Assembly (NCBI GenBank): GCA_964362365.1
Contig: CAYIEF010000047.1
Location: forward strand, 1-7,771
DNA: 7,771 nucleotides
Reading direction: 5' to 3'
DNA from: JACPIL01 sp964362365
GTDB lineage: Archaea; Nanobdellota; Nanobdellia; Woesearchaeales; GW2011-AR9
The notes under the pieces are model-generated. The model was not told the DNA's origin, made no database searches, and saw nothing but the letters and a program-made list of their open reading frames with translations. This document shows, piece by piece, positions 1-5,007 of this stretch (the first letter of the stretch is position 1; every line of letters begins with the position of its first letter). Both the position numbers and the translations under genes were made by a program.

Positions 1-10
1 ACTATAAATA
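1..10 (+). promoter_or_regulatory. TATA box of the zinc-ribbon gene
   Basis: The sequence ACTATAAATA is centred about 27 bp before the ATG at 33. In archaea transcription starts about 25 bp after the TATA box, so the mRNA would begin at or within a few bases of the start codon. No ribosome binding site is seen between box and ATG, as expected for a leaderless message. Confidence 0.7.
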
Positions 11-32
11 TCTCTTCATATTTTCTGGGCTT

Positions 33-434
33 ATGGTGGATGATTTACGCATACAGTGTGGTTCATGCAAAGGGTTTGCGCCAGCCAGCCAATTCAAGCT
101 ACATTATAAGTTCAAGAAAGTAGTCTGCCCCAGCTGTTTCAGTGGAAAGACTGAGCAAGAGGAAAGGAAAAAAGCTGCGGCAGCGAAAACTGAAGAAGCG
201 CAACCAAAGAAGCCAGCCGGTTGGGATAAGGAAGACGAGTACTTGGAACGGATGGCTAGGATAAAACAGCAGGATCTCCAACCGAAAGTGGAAAAGATTC
301 CCGGCACGACTTTAGTGAAGTTTAATTGCCAGAAATGTAATTATCCTTTCAAATACGATCCCTATCGAAAAATGCCTCGGGCTTGTCCTTATTGTAATGT
401 AGATATCCCTAATCTGAAAGCATTTACATTATGA
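33..434 (+). CDS. Protein with two zinc ribbons, function unknown
   Basis: This 133-residue protein has two CxxC pairs near each end. C9/C12 and C32/C35 would form an N-terminal zinc ribbon, and C98/C101 and C118/C121 a C-terminal one. Between them (about residues 38-85) lies a charged Lys/Glu/Ala-rich, probably flexible or helical linker. The C-terminal ribbon, with FNCQKC and RACPYC, resembles the short zinc ribbons of archaeal nucleic-acid-binding or transcription-associated proteins, but I cannot assign a named family. There is no signal peptide or membrane segment, so it is cytoplasmic. The ATG at 33 is supported by a TATA box ending 22 bp upstream. The gene stands alone and converges on the small zinc-protein gene at 601-777. 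A role in RNA or DNA binding is a guess from the ribbons only. Confidence 0.85.
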   Translation: MVDDLRIQCGSCKGFAPASQFKLHYKFKKVVCPSCFSGKTEQEERKKAAAAKTEEAQPKKPAGWDKEDEYLERMARIKQQDLQPKVEKIPGTTLVKFNCQKCNYPFKYDPYRKMPRACPYCNVDIPNLKAFTL

Positions 435-600
435 AATAGTGTTTTAGTTGTTTTCTATTACCGATATTTTCTTTAAAAAGGAATTATCACGTAACCCCTG
501 GTGATGGCGCTGGGGAATTGCTGAGATTGATTTGACTTTTTAAGAATTAAAATAAACAAAAAAAGAATTAAAATTTAGATGTATACTTTGATTAGAAAAA

Positions 601-777
601 TCAGTAATTACTTTTTCTTTTCTTGTAACATTCTCTGCAGAAAACTGGCTTTCCTTCAGTAGGCTTGAATGGCACTTCGCATTCTTGCTTACATTCGGAA
701 CAGGTCGCTTTATGCATTTCGCGTGGGCCAAAGTTGCTTCTTTGGAATCCGCCGCCATTGCGGTTAAATCTGTCCAT
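601..777 (-). CDS. Small CxxC-x17-CxxC zinc-binding protein
   Basis: A 58-residue ORF beginning MDRFNRNGGG, read on the minus strand from the ATG at 777 to a TGA at 601. It has C26-x2-C29, then exactly 17 residues, then C47-x2-C50, plus an extra C33. This matches the CxxC-x17-CxxC zinc-binding domain family, small proteins common in candidate-phyla bacteria and DPANN archaea. The first 20 residues are Gly/Asn/Arg-rich and probably disordered; the tail is basic (KKRKSNY), which suits nucleic-acid contact. The start is supported by GGAGG at 787-791, 9 nt before the ATG, and by a TATA-like element at 811-818. A longer ORF in another frame (540-821) covers the same DNA but lacks any such pattern. 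The precise role is unknown. It lies 84 bp downstream of aceA in the same direction but appears to have its own promoter. Confidence 0.85.
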   Translation of the reverse strand: MDRFNRNGGGFQRSNFGPREMHKATCSECKQECEVPFKPTEGKPVFCRECYKKRKSNY

Positions 778-786
778 TGTTTATTT

Positions 787-791
787 CCTCC
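787..791 (-). promoter_or_regulatory. Ribosome binding site of the small zinc protein
   Basis: GGAGG on the minus strand, 9 nt before the ATG at 777. It is the strongest Shine-Dalgarno motif in the window and decides this start over the overlapping longer ORF. Confidence 0.75.
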
Positions 792-810
792 GATATAGCA
801 TATAGGAACT

Positions 811-818
811 CTTATATG
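811..818 (-). promoter_or_regulatory. Probable TATA box of the small zinc protein
   Basis: CATATAAG on the minus strand, about 22 bp upstream of the ribosome binding site. It would give a short leader that includes GGAGG. A second TATA-like run, TTTATAAA, lies at about 845-852 and could be an alternative. Confidence 0.45.
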
Positions 819-823
819 CACTA

Positions 824-839
824 AGCCTAAAAAGAGGCT
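824..839 (-). terminator. Weak hairpin after aceA
   Basis: AGCCT and AGGCT form a 5-bp stem around a CTTTTT loop, 23 bp past the aceA stop at 862. The stem is short and the T-run lies in the loop, so it may only help termination of the aceBA transcript. Confidence 0.25.
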
Positions 840-861
840 GTTTCTTTATAAACCTTCGTTC

Positions 862-2136
862 TCAAAACTGCTGTTTCTCAGTAGATTCTTTCAAAGCTGT
901 AGTAGCCGCTTCGCTGCCGTTAATGACATTCCGCACTTGATCAAAGTAGCCGGTGCCGACTTCCCGCTGATGCTTGGTAGCGGTATACCCTCTTCGTTCG
1001 CTGTCAAATTCTAATTGCTGCAGGGCAGAGTACGCAGCCATGCCTCGGTTATTGTAATCCTGAGCTAGCTCGAACATGCTATGGTTTAAAGCATGGAATC
1101 CAGCCAAAGTTACAAACTGAAATTTATATCCCATGGCTCCTAATTCTCGTTGGAATGTTTTAATAGTTTCATCACCTAAATTCTTCTTCCAATTAAATGA
1201 AGGTGAACAATTATACGCTAGCATCTTTCCAGGATATTTTTCGTGAATCCCTTCCGCAAAGGCTTTGGCTTGTTTCAAATCAGGCGTAGAGGTTTCCATC
1301 CATAACAAGTCAGCAAATGGCGCATAAGCTAATCCTCGAGCAACACAGCGTTCTAACTCAGTATTCTCTTTAAAATAAAAGAAACCTTCTTCAGTGCGCT
1401 TGTCGGTAAGATAAGGCCGATCACGCTTATCAGCATCTGAAGTGATCAACTTAGCGCTCTCTGCATCGGTTCTGGCAATTAGGATAGTAGGAACATCGCA
1501 TATATCGGCCGCAAGACGAGCAGCAGTTAAAGTTCTAATGAACTGGTTTACAGGAACCAGAACTTTTCCACCCATGTGGCCACATTTTTTTTCTGAAGCT
1601 AACTGGTCTTCGTAATGCACGCCGGCTGCTCCAGCTTCAATCATAGATTTCATCAATTCAAACGCATTTAATGGGCCGCCGAATCCTGCTTCTGCATCAG
1701 CAACGATGGGAGCTAGCCAATATCTGGATGCTTTTCTTTCTTTGGATTCAGCGACTTCAATCTCGTCTGCTCTCAAGAGAGTGTTGTTAAGCCGTTTGAC
1801 TAATGAAGGAACACTGTTTGCCGGATATAAACTTTGATCGGGGTACATCTCTCCAGCAAGATTATTATCAGCAGCGCATTGCCAGCCGCTCAGATAAATT
1901 GCTTCTAAACCGCCTTTAACCATCTGCATGGCCTGGTTTCCGGTTAACGCGCCGAGGGCACGGACATAAGGTCGTTCGTTCAAGAGCTTCCATAATTGTT
2001 CTGCTCCTAATTTAGCTAAAGTGTGTTCGATATGAAAAGATCCACGCAAGCGTTTGACGTCGTCTTGAGAATAAGACTTGGTAATCCCTTCCCATCTATC
2101 TTGTTTCTTACTTTCAGCAGTTCTGTACGGATTCAT
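862..2136 (-). CDS. aceA: Isocitrate lyase
   Basis: Isocitrate lyase splits isocitrate into glyoxylate and succinate, the first step of the glyoxylate bypass, in the cytoplasm. The 424-residue length is close to the about 430 residues of bacterial AceA. The catalytic signature KKCGH is intact at residues 183-187 with Cys185 as the active-site cysteine. The metal-binding segment VADAEAGFGG (145-154) and the substrate-binding NCSPSFNW (309-316) are also present, so the enzyme should be active. It is a TIM-barrel enzyme that normally works as a tetramer with Mg2+. The ATG directly follows the aceB stop (TAGATG), and a GAGGGA-type ribosome binding site lies within the aceB end, so the pair is one operon with coupled translation. 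Overall similarity is to the bacterial AceA type. A second-paralog lyase such as PrpB is unlikely because the length and both signatures fit AceA. Confidence 0.97.
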   Translation of the reverse strand: MNPYRTAESKKQDRWEGITKSYSQDDVKRLRGSFHIEHTLAKLGAEQLWKLLNERPYVRALGALTGNQAMQMVKGGLEAIYLSGWQCAADNNLAGEMYPDQSLYPANSVPSLVKRLNNTLLRADEIEVAESKERKASRYWLAPIVADAEAGFGGPLNAFELMKSMIEAGAAGVHYEDQLASEKKCGHMGGKVLVPVNQFIRTLTAARLAADICDVPTILIARTDAESAKLITSDADKRDRPYLTDKRTEEGFFYFKENTELERCVARGLAYAPFADLLWMETSTPDLKQAKAFAEGIHEKYPGKMLAYNCSPSFNWKKNLGDETIKTFQRELGAMGYKFQFVTLAGFHALNHSMFELAQDYNNRGMAAYSALQQLEFDSERRGYTATKHQREVGTGYFDQVRNVINGSEAATTALKESTEKQQF

Positions 2137-3777
2137 CTATCTTCCCTCTCTTAGTATGTGTTCATATGCTGGAACGGTTAAAAAATTTTCAAAGCGCCAA
2201 CTTTCGATCATTCGTGAAAATAAGGTAGTGGCTTCTGGATATTTGCTTTTGGTAATAAAATCTACTGGGCCTTTTTCATTCATTAATTCTGAAAGCACTT
2301 CTCCGAGTGCTTGATTATAACAATTTTTAGTGACCATCCTGCCGTCATCTAATTTTACTTGATGATGCACCCATTGCCACACTTGCGCGCGGGATATTTC
2401 TGCCGTAGCAGCATCTTCCATCTTGCCATCTAGAGGGACGCATCCTATTCCGCGCAGCCATGCTTCTTCATACTGAATTTCAATCTTAATATTTTTCTTT
2501 AATCCATCATAAGTGAAATTTCCTTGAGGGACTTGTAATAGGTCAGCTTCTGTAACTTTAACTTCTTCCCGTTTGTACTCAAGTTGATTATTTTCATATC
2601 CTCTCTCCTTCAATCCTTTTTCAAAGATTTCTCTGGCTAGCGGAACCAGACCAGGATGGGCAACCCAAGTTCCGTCGTGACCGGCAGCAACTTCGCGTTC
2701 TTTATCGGCACGCACTTTTTCCATCGCTGTTTCATTTGCGGCAGGATCTTTTAGCGGAATCTGCGCCGCCATGCCGCCCATGGCATAGGCGCCGCGTTTG
2801 TGGCAGGTTTGGATTAACAAGTCAACATACGATTTAAGGAACGGCTGAGTCATGGTCACTTGATCTCGATCCGGTATGATTTTGTTCGGATGATTTTGCA
2901 GGGTTTTGATATAACTAAAGATGTAATCCCATCTTCCGCAGTTCAATCCAGAAATATGGTCTTTCAATTCGTAGAGAATTTCTTCCATCTCGAATGCAGC
3001 AGGAAGAGTTTCTATCAATACAGTAGCTCGAATGGTGCCATAAGGTATTTTGATCAGATCATTTTCAAAGGCTTTCTCCTGCGTGAAGGTGAATACATCA
3101 TTCCATAATCGCGCTTCTAAATGACTCTCCATTTTTGGCAAATAGAAGGCAGGAGTGGCATCTTGATGGAGTAACTCGCGGGCATTGTGATAGAAGAATA
3201 ATCCAAAATCAAACAATGAGGCAGGAATAGGTTTTCCTTCAAACAAAACATGCTTTTCATCCAGGTGCCAACCACGTGGGCGTACTAGCAATGCTGCTAC
3301 AGTATCATTTAATTTGTAGAGTTTATCTTTTTCTTGGTCATGGTAGGTAAGTCTCCCATCGACCGCATCTATCAAGTTGGCTTGTCCCTGCATTACGTTT
3401 CCCCAAGTGGGAACATCTGAATCTTCAAAATCTGCCATATAACAATCAGCGCCGGAATTGAAAGCATTAATGACCATCTTTGGATTAGAGGCAGGTCCGG
3501 TTATTTCTACTTTACGTTGAAGGAGATCATCCGGATGTCTGGCTACACCCCAGTAACTTTCGCGAATATGTTTTGTGCTTTCTAGGAAGTGCGGTGTTTC
3601 TCGGGTATTGTATTCCTGTTGGCGTTCCTGGCGTTTAGCGAGAAGTTCATCTCGTTTACTGGTAAATTCAGCTGCTAGTTCTGCAAGAAACCGTAATGCT
3701 TCAGGAGTAAGGACTTTTCTAGACGTTTCATCTTCTTTTGCAGAATCTCTGAAGGTAATTTTATTTTCTAAATCCAT
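2137..3777 (-). CDS. aceB: Malate synthase A
   Basis: Malate synthase condenses glyoxylate with acetyl-CoA to give malate, the second step of the glyoxylate bypass. The 546 residues fit the A isoform (about 530), not the longer G isoform (about 720). Visible family motifs are RPRGWHLDEKH from residue 166 (with the catalytic arginine), VLIETLPA with Glu256, GRWDYIFSYIK with Asp284 (Mg2+ binding), the AMGGMAAQIP block at 332-341, and MEDAATAEISR at 453-463 with the catalytic-base Asp455. All key residues are kept. No peroxisomal tail is present, as expected in a prokaryote. The ATG at 3777 is supported by a TATA box at 3803-3810 and no leader. The stop codon abuts the aceA start. The sequence looks bacterial, whereas haloarchaea use a different malate synthase (AceB/H type), so lateral acquisition is likely. 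Confidence 0.96.
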   Translation of the reverse strand: MDLENKITFRDSAKEDETSRKVLTPEALRFLAELAAEFTSKRDELLAKRQERQQEYNTRETPHFLESTKHIRESYWGVARHPDDLLQRKVEITGPASNPKMVINAFNSGADCYMADFEDSDVPTWGNVMQGQANLIDAVDGRLTYHDQEKDKLYKLNDTVAALLVRPRGWHLDEKHVLFEGKPIPASLFDFGLFFYHNARELLHQDATPAFYLPKMESHLEARLWNDVFTFTQEKAFENDLIKIPYGTIRATVLIETLPAAFEMEEILYELKDHISGLNCGRWDYIFSYIKTLQNHPNKIIPDRDQVTMTQPFLKSYVDLLIQTCHKRGAYAMGGMAAQIPLKDPAANETAMEKVRADKEREVAAGHDGTWVAHPGLVPLAREIFEKGLKERGYENNQLEYKREEVKVTEADLLQVPQGNFTYDGLKKNIKIEIQYEEAWLRGIGCVPLDGKMEDAATAEISRAQVWQWVHHQVKLDDGRMVTKNCYNQALGEVLSELMNEKGPVDFITKSKYPEATTLFSRMIESWRFENFLTVPAYEHILREGR

Positions 3778-3802
3778 AAAGTAGGGAAGTGAGTTGAAGG
3801 GA

Positions 3803-3810
3803 TATATAAA
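3803..3810 (-). promoter_or_regulatory. TATA box of the aceBA operon
   Basis: TTTATATA on the minus strand, centred about 29 bp before the aceB ATG at 3777. This predicts an almost leaderless aceBA mRNA. It lies just beyond the tRNA terminator, so aceBA has its own promoter rather than depending on read-through. Confidence 0.7.
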
Positions 3811-3851
3811 GTTAGTGAAAGAAAGCTTTTTGATGAATAGAAAATCTTAGT

Positions 3852-3856
3852 AAAAA
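3852..3856 (-). terminator. T-run terminator of the tRNA gene
   Basis: Five T residues on the minus strand, one nucleotide after the tRNA discriminator base. Archaeal RNA polymerase commonly stops at such runs, and this one sets the 3' end of the pre-tRNA. Confidence 0.65.
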
Positions 3857-3871
3857 GCGCCCTCGCGGAGA

Positions 3872-4024
3872 CTTTCACCAGTTGTCACGATTTAGTTTAA
3901 GTGACTAAGCGAATGCAATGCAAGAAATGCGGAAACTACCTCATTTCTGCACAGAAAACTGATATTTCTTCAGTTTTCTTGTGAGCGCATGTCGCTCCGC
4001 CTCTCAAGTGGCGTGACACTTGCA
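3872..4024 (-). other. tRNA intron 3: 153 nt in the T-loop (59/60)
   Basis: The intron splits the T-loop after A59. The splice motif is visible: exon TTCA pairs with intron TGAA (4 bp), flanked by bulges AA|T at the 5' site and AG|T at the 3' site, where the bar marks the cut. A nearly continuous inner helix (about 4022-4012 with 3889-3878, one mismatch and one bulge) continues inside. Further hairpins fill the interior: a perfect 10-bp stem AGAAAACTGA/TCAGTTTTCT (3979-3970 with 3962-3953) and a 9-bp stem with one bulge (3950-3942 with 3929-3920). It is far longer than usual archaeal tRNA introns and has no room for a LAGLIDADG endonuclease. The T at either end makes the boundary ambiguous by one base, but the helix favours this placement. 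Confidence 0.88.
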
Positions 4025-4045
4025 TTTGAACTCCGGCTTCGAGCT

Positions 4046-4058
4046 GTCTGCAAATATT
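4046..4058 (-). other. tRNA intron 2: 13 nt at the canonical 37/38 site
   Basis: A minimal intron, AATATTTGCAGAC, after position 37 of the anticodon loop. Exon TTGC (positions 32-35) pairs with intron GCAG as a 4-bp central helix including one G-T wobble. Bulges are GG|A at the 5' site and AC|A at the 3' site. The inner helix is almost absent because the intron is so short, so this is a relaxed bulge-helix-loop form. Confidence 0.9.
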
Positions 4059-4077
4059 CCGCAAGCTCGCGTCCTAT

Positions 4078-4123
4078 TTGCCTTTCCGGCCAATCCCCTC
4101 ATTCCTAAGGGAACTGCGGGTAT
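4078..4123 (-). other. tRNA intron 1: 46 nt in the D-loop (19/20)
   Basis: The intron follows G19 of the D-loop, directly before A20. Exon GCCT pairs perfectly with intron AGGC, with bulges GG|A and AA|A at the two cuts. Its inside folds into a hairpin TCCCTT/AGGGGA (4112-4107 with 4099-4094). ATA occurs at both ends, which makes the boundary ambiguous by up to 3 nt; the central helix selects this placement, and every choice gives the same mature tRNA. Confidence 0.88.
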
Positions 4124-4167
4124 CCAGGCTAGACGACGAGGGCAATAGAATAATCATAAAGACAGTT

Positions 4168-4175
4168 TATTTAAA
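4168..4175 (-). promoter_or_regulatory. TATA box of the tRNA-Arg gene
   Basis: TTTAAATA on the minus strand, centred about 28 bp before the first base of the tRNA at 4143. The distance predicts a start within a few bases of the mature 5' end. The preceding T-run overlaps this element and may also serve as terminator for the NFACT-R gene, which stops at 4187. Confidence 0.7.
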
Positions 4176-4186
4176 AAGTTAATGAC

Positions 4187-4966
4187 TTACTTCTTGACCT
4201 CTGCCCCGCCGGCAGGCAGGAACTTAGCAATCTCATCTAAATCGCCGCCTTTCAATTTGTGCTTAATTTTCTTAGCTAAAACTCCTTTGTTTTCTTTACC
4301 CGGCATGACTACTATAAAATTCTTGGTTTGTTTCTCAACTGCAGATGCTGGCCCGCCGATGATATCTTCGCCTACCAAGCCAATAGCATATTCTAATTTT
4401 GGATATAAATACTGAGTTTTCCCATAGATCATGAAACTTCCTTTTGGCACATATTCTCCAGGCTTGGCTTCCTTGGTGACTTGCTCCGGTTTAACATAAA
4501 ATACATCTGCCGAGGTATGGCCTAATTTCCAGGCACGTGAGTATGCTGCTACTGCCTGCGCTGCTTCTTTGATGGTCTGTTCTCCTGCTTCCTGGCCGTT
4601 TTTGATCACAAAAAAAGGCGACCCAGCCATGTCGGTGTGCAGCACCAGATCATTTTTATCGGTGTGTTTCTTGATCACTAACTCATTGGATGTTGCATCT
4701 TTGCCTCCGATGCAGAGAAATCCTTCTGAAGATATGAACCAATGGAATTTTTCATACCATTGCCGTTTTTTTTCTTTTTTGACCAGTTTTTGAGCCTCTT
4801 CTTCCATAAATTGTGCTTCTTGCTTTAGAAGTAGCTCTAATTTCTTTTTGGTCTCTGCCAGCGCTTTTTTTGCTCCTTCGAGCTTCTTTTTGGCTTTCTT
4901 TGATTCTTCAAAGTACTTGGCAGCGTTCTCTTCTACGGATTTGGTTAAATCGAATTCTATTTCCAT
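4187..4966 (-). CDS. Stand-alone coiled-coil plus NFACT-R protein (RqcH/NEMF C-terminal half)
   Basis: The protein has 259 residues from the ATG at 4966. Residues 1-70 form a Lys/Glu/Ala-rich coiled coil that begins with the motif KSVEENAAKYFEE, which in full-length RqcH/NEMF proteins marks the start of the middle coiled coil. Residues about 70-190 form the NFACT-R (DUF814) domain, with WYEKFHWF, LVIKKHTDKNDLVLHTDMAGSPF and the YSRAWK segment. In the family this domain binds the 60S/50S-tRNA junction during ribosome rescue. The N-terminal NFACT-N and helix-hairpin-helix domains, which hold the tRNA-Ala-binding and CAT-tailing residues, are absent. Upstream DNA is metF, so they are not simply lost by a nearby frameshift. 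An in-frame ATG at 5002 would add 12 residues, but it starts inside the probable promoter; 4966 agrees with the domain start and a TATA-like box at 4992-4999. The extreme C-terminus lies over a GC-rich palindrome. Confidence 0.9.
   Translation of the reverse strand: MEIEFDLTKSVEENAAKYFEESKKAKKKLEGAKKALAETKKKLELLLKQEAQFMEEEAQKLVKKEKKRQWYEKFHWFISSEGFLCIGGKDATSNELVIKKHTDKNDLVLHTDMAGSPFFVIKNGQEAGEQTIKEAAQAVAAYSRAWKLGHTSADVFYVKPEQVTKEAKPGEYVPKGSFMIYGKTQYLYPKLEYAIGLVGEDIIGGPASAVEKQTKNFIVVMPGKENKGVLAKKIKHKLKGGDLDEIAKFLPAGGAEVKK
4201..4220. repeat. GC-rich imperfect palindrome at the end of the NFACT-R gene
   Basis: CTGCC (4201-4205) can pair with either GGCAG copy at 4211-4215 or 4215-4219, around GCCGGC. 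It encodes the PAGGA-containing tail of NFACT-R and is much more GC-rich than its surroundings. Similar CCTGCC/GGCAGG palindromes are scattered in some candidate-phyla genomes, but only one copy is in this window. Confidence 0.35.
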
Positions 4967-4971
4967 AAGTA

Positions 4972-4982
4972 TTTTAATTAAA
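4972..4982 (+). promoter_or_regulatory. TATA-like box of metF
   Basis: TTTTAATTAAA is centred about 31 bp before the metF ATG at 5008. It has no ribosome binding site downstream of it, in keeping with a leaderless message. It is partly palindromic and shares the 41-bp gap with the opposing NFACT-R promoter. Confidence 0.5.
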
Positions 4983-4991
4983 CCGTTCTTT

Positions 4992-4999
4992 CTTAAAAA
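4992..4999 (-). promoter_or_regulatory. TATA-like box of the NFACT-R gene
   Basis: TTTTTAAG on the minus strand, centred about 29 bp before the ATG at 4966. The spacing matches the other leaderless promoters in this window, but the sequence is a weak TATA match. Confidence 0.35.
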
Positions 5000-5007
5000 C
5001 ATTTGCT

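Larger units (their letters stand above)
3858..4143 (-). tRNA. tRNA-Arg (anticodon GCG) interrupted by three introns
   Basis: On the minus strand, four exons (4143-4124, 4077-4059, 4045-4025, 3871-3858) join into a 74-nt tRNA. Acceptor stem GCCCTCG pairs with CGAGGGC; D-stem GTCT with GGAC; anticodon stem CGAGC with GCTCG; T-stem CGGAG with CTCCG. The anticodon loop is TTGCGGA, giving anticodon GCG at 4062-4060, which reads arginine codon CGC. Invariants T8, A14, G18, G19, A21, T33, G53, T54, T55, C56, A58 and C61 are all present, and the variable loop is AAGC. A20, C35 and G73 agree with arginine identity elements known from E. coli. The discriminator is G; CCA is not encoded. A TATA box lies about 28 bp upstream and a T-run directly downstream. 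The three introns total 212 nt, so most of this gene is removed. A structured RNA of another class was considered but found no support. Confidence 0.95.

Noticed and set aside
540..821. 93-residue minus-strand ORF
   Set aside because: It overlaps the 58-residue zinc protein in another frame and has no motif; it is a shadow ORF.
3920..3979. The hairpins AGAAAACTGA/TCAGTTTTCT and neighbour as a rho-independent terminator or mobile-element end
   Set aside because: They lie inside the tRNA intron, are not followed by a T-run on the transcribed strand, and have no transposase or target-site repeat nearby.
3858..4143. SRP RNA or RNase P RNA, suggested by the about 285-nt length, closed terminal stem, TATA box and T-run
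   Set aside because: The hallmark GGAAGG/AGCAG loop of SRP RNA and the GAGGAAAGTCC block of RNase P are missing on both strands, while the same bases give a perfect spliced tRNA.
4967..5002. Upstream ATG start at 5002 for the NFACT-R gene
   Set aside because: It would place the start inside the probable promoter and adds residues before the domain start; the ATG at 4966 fits better.
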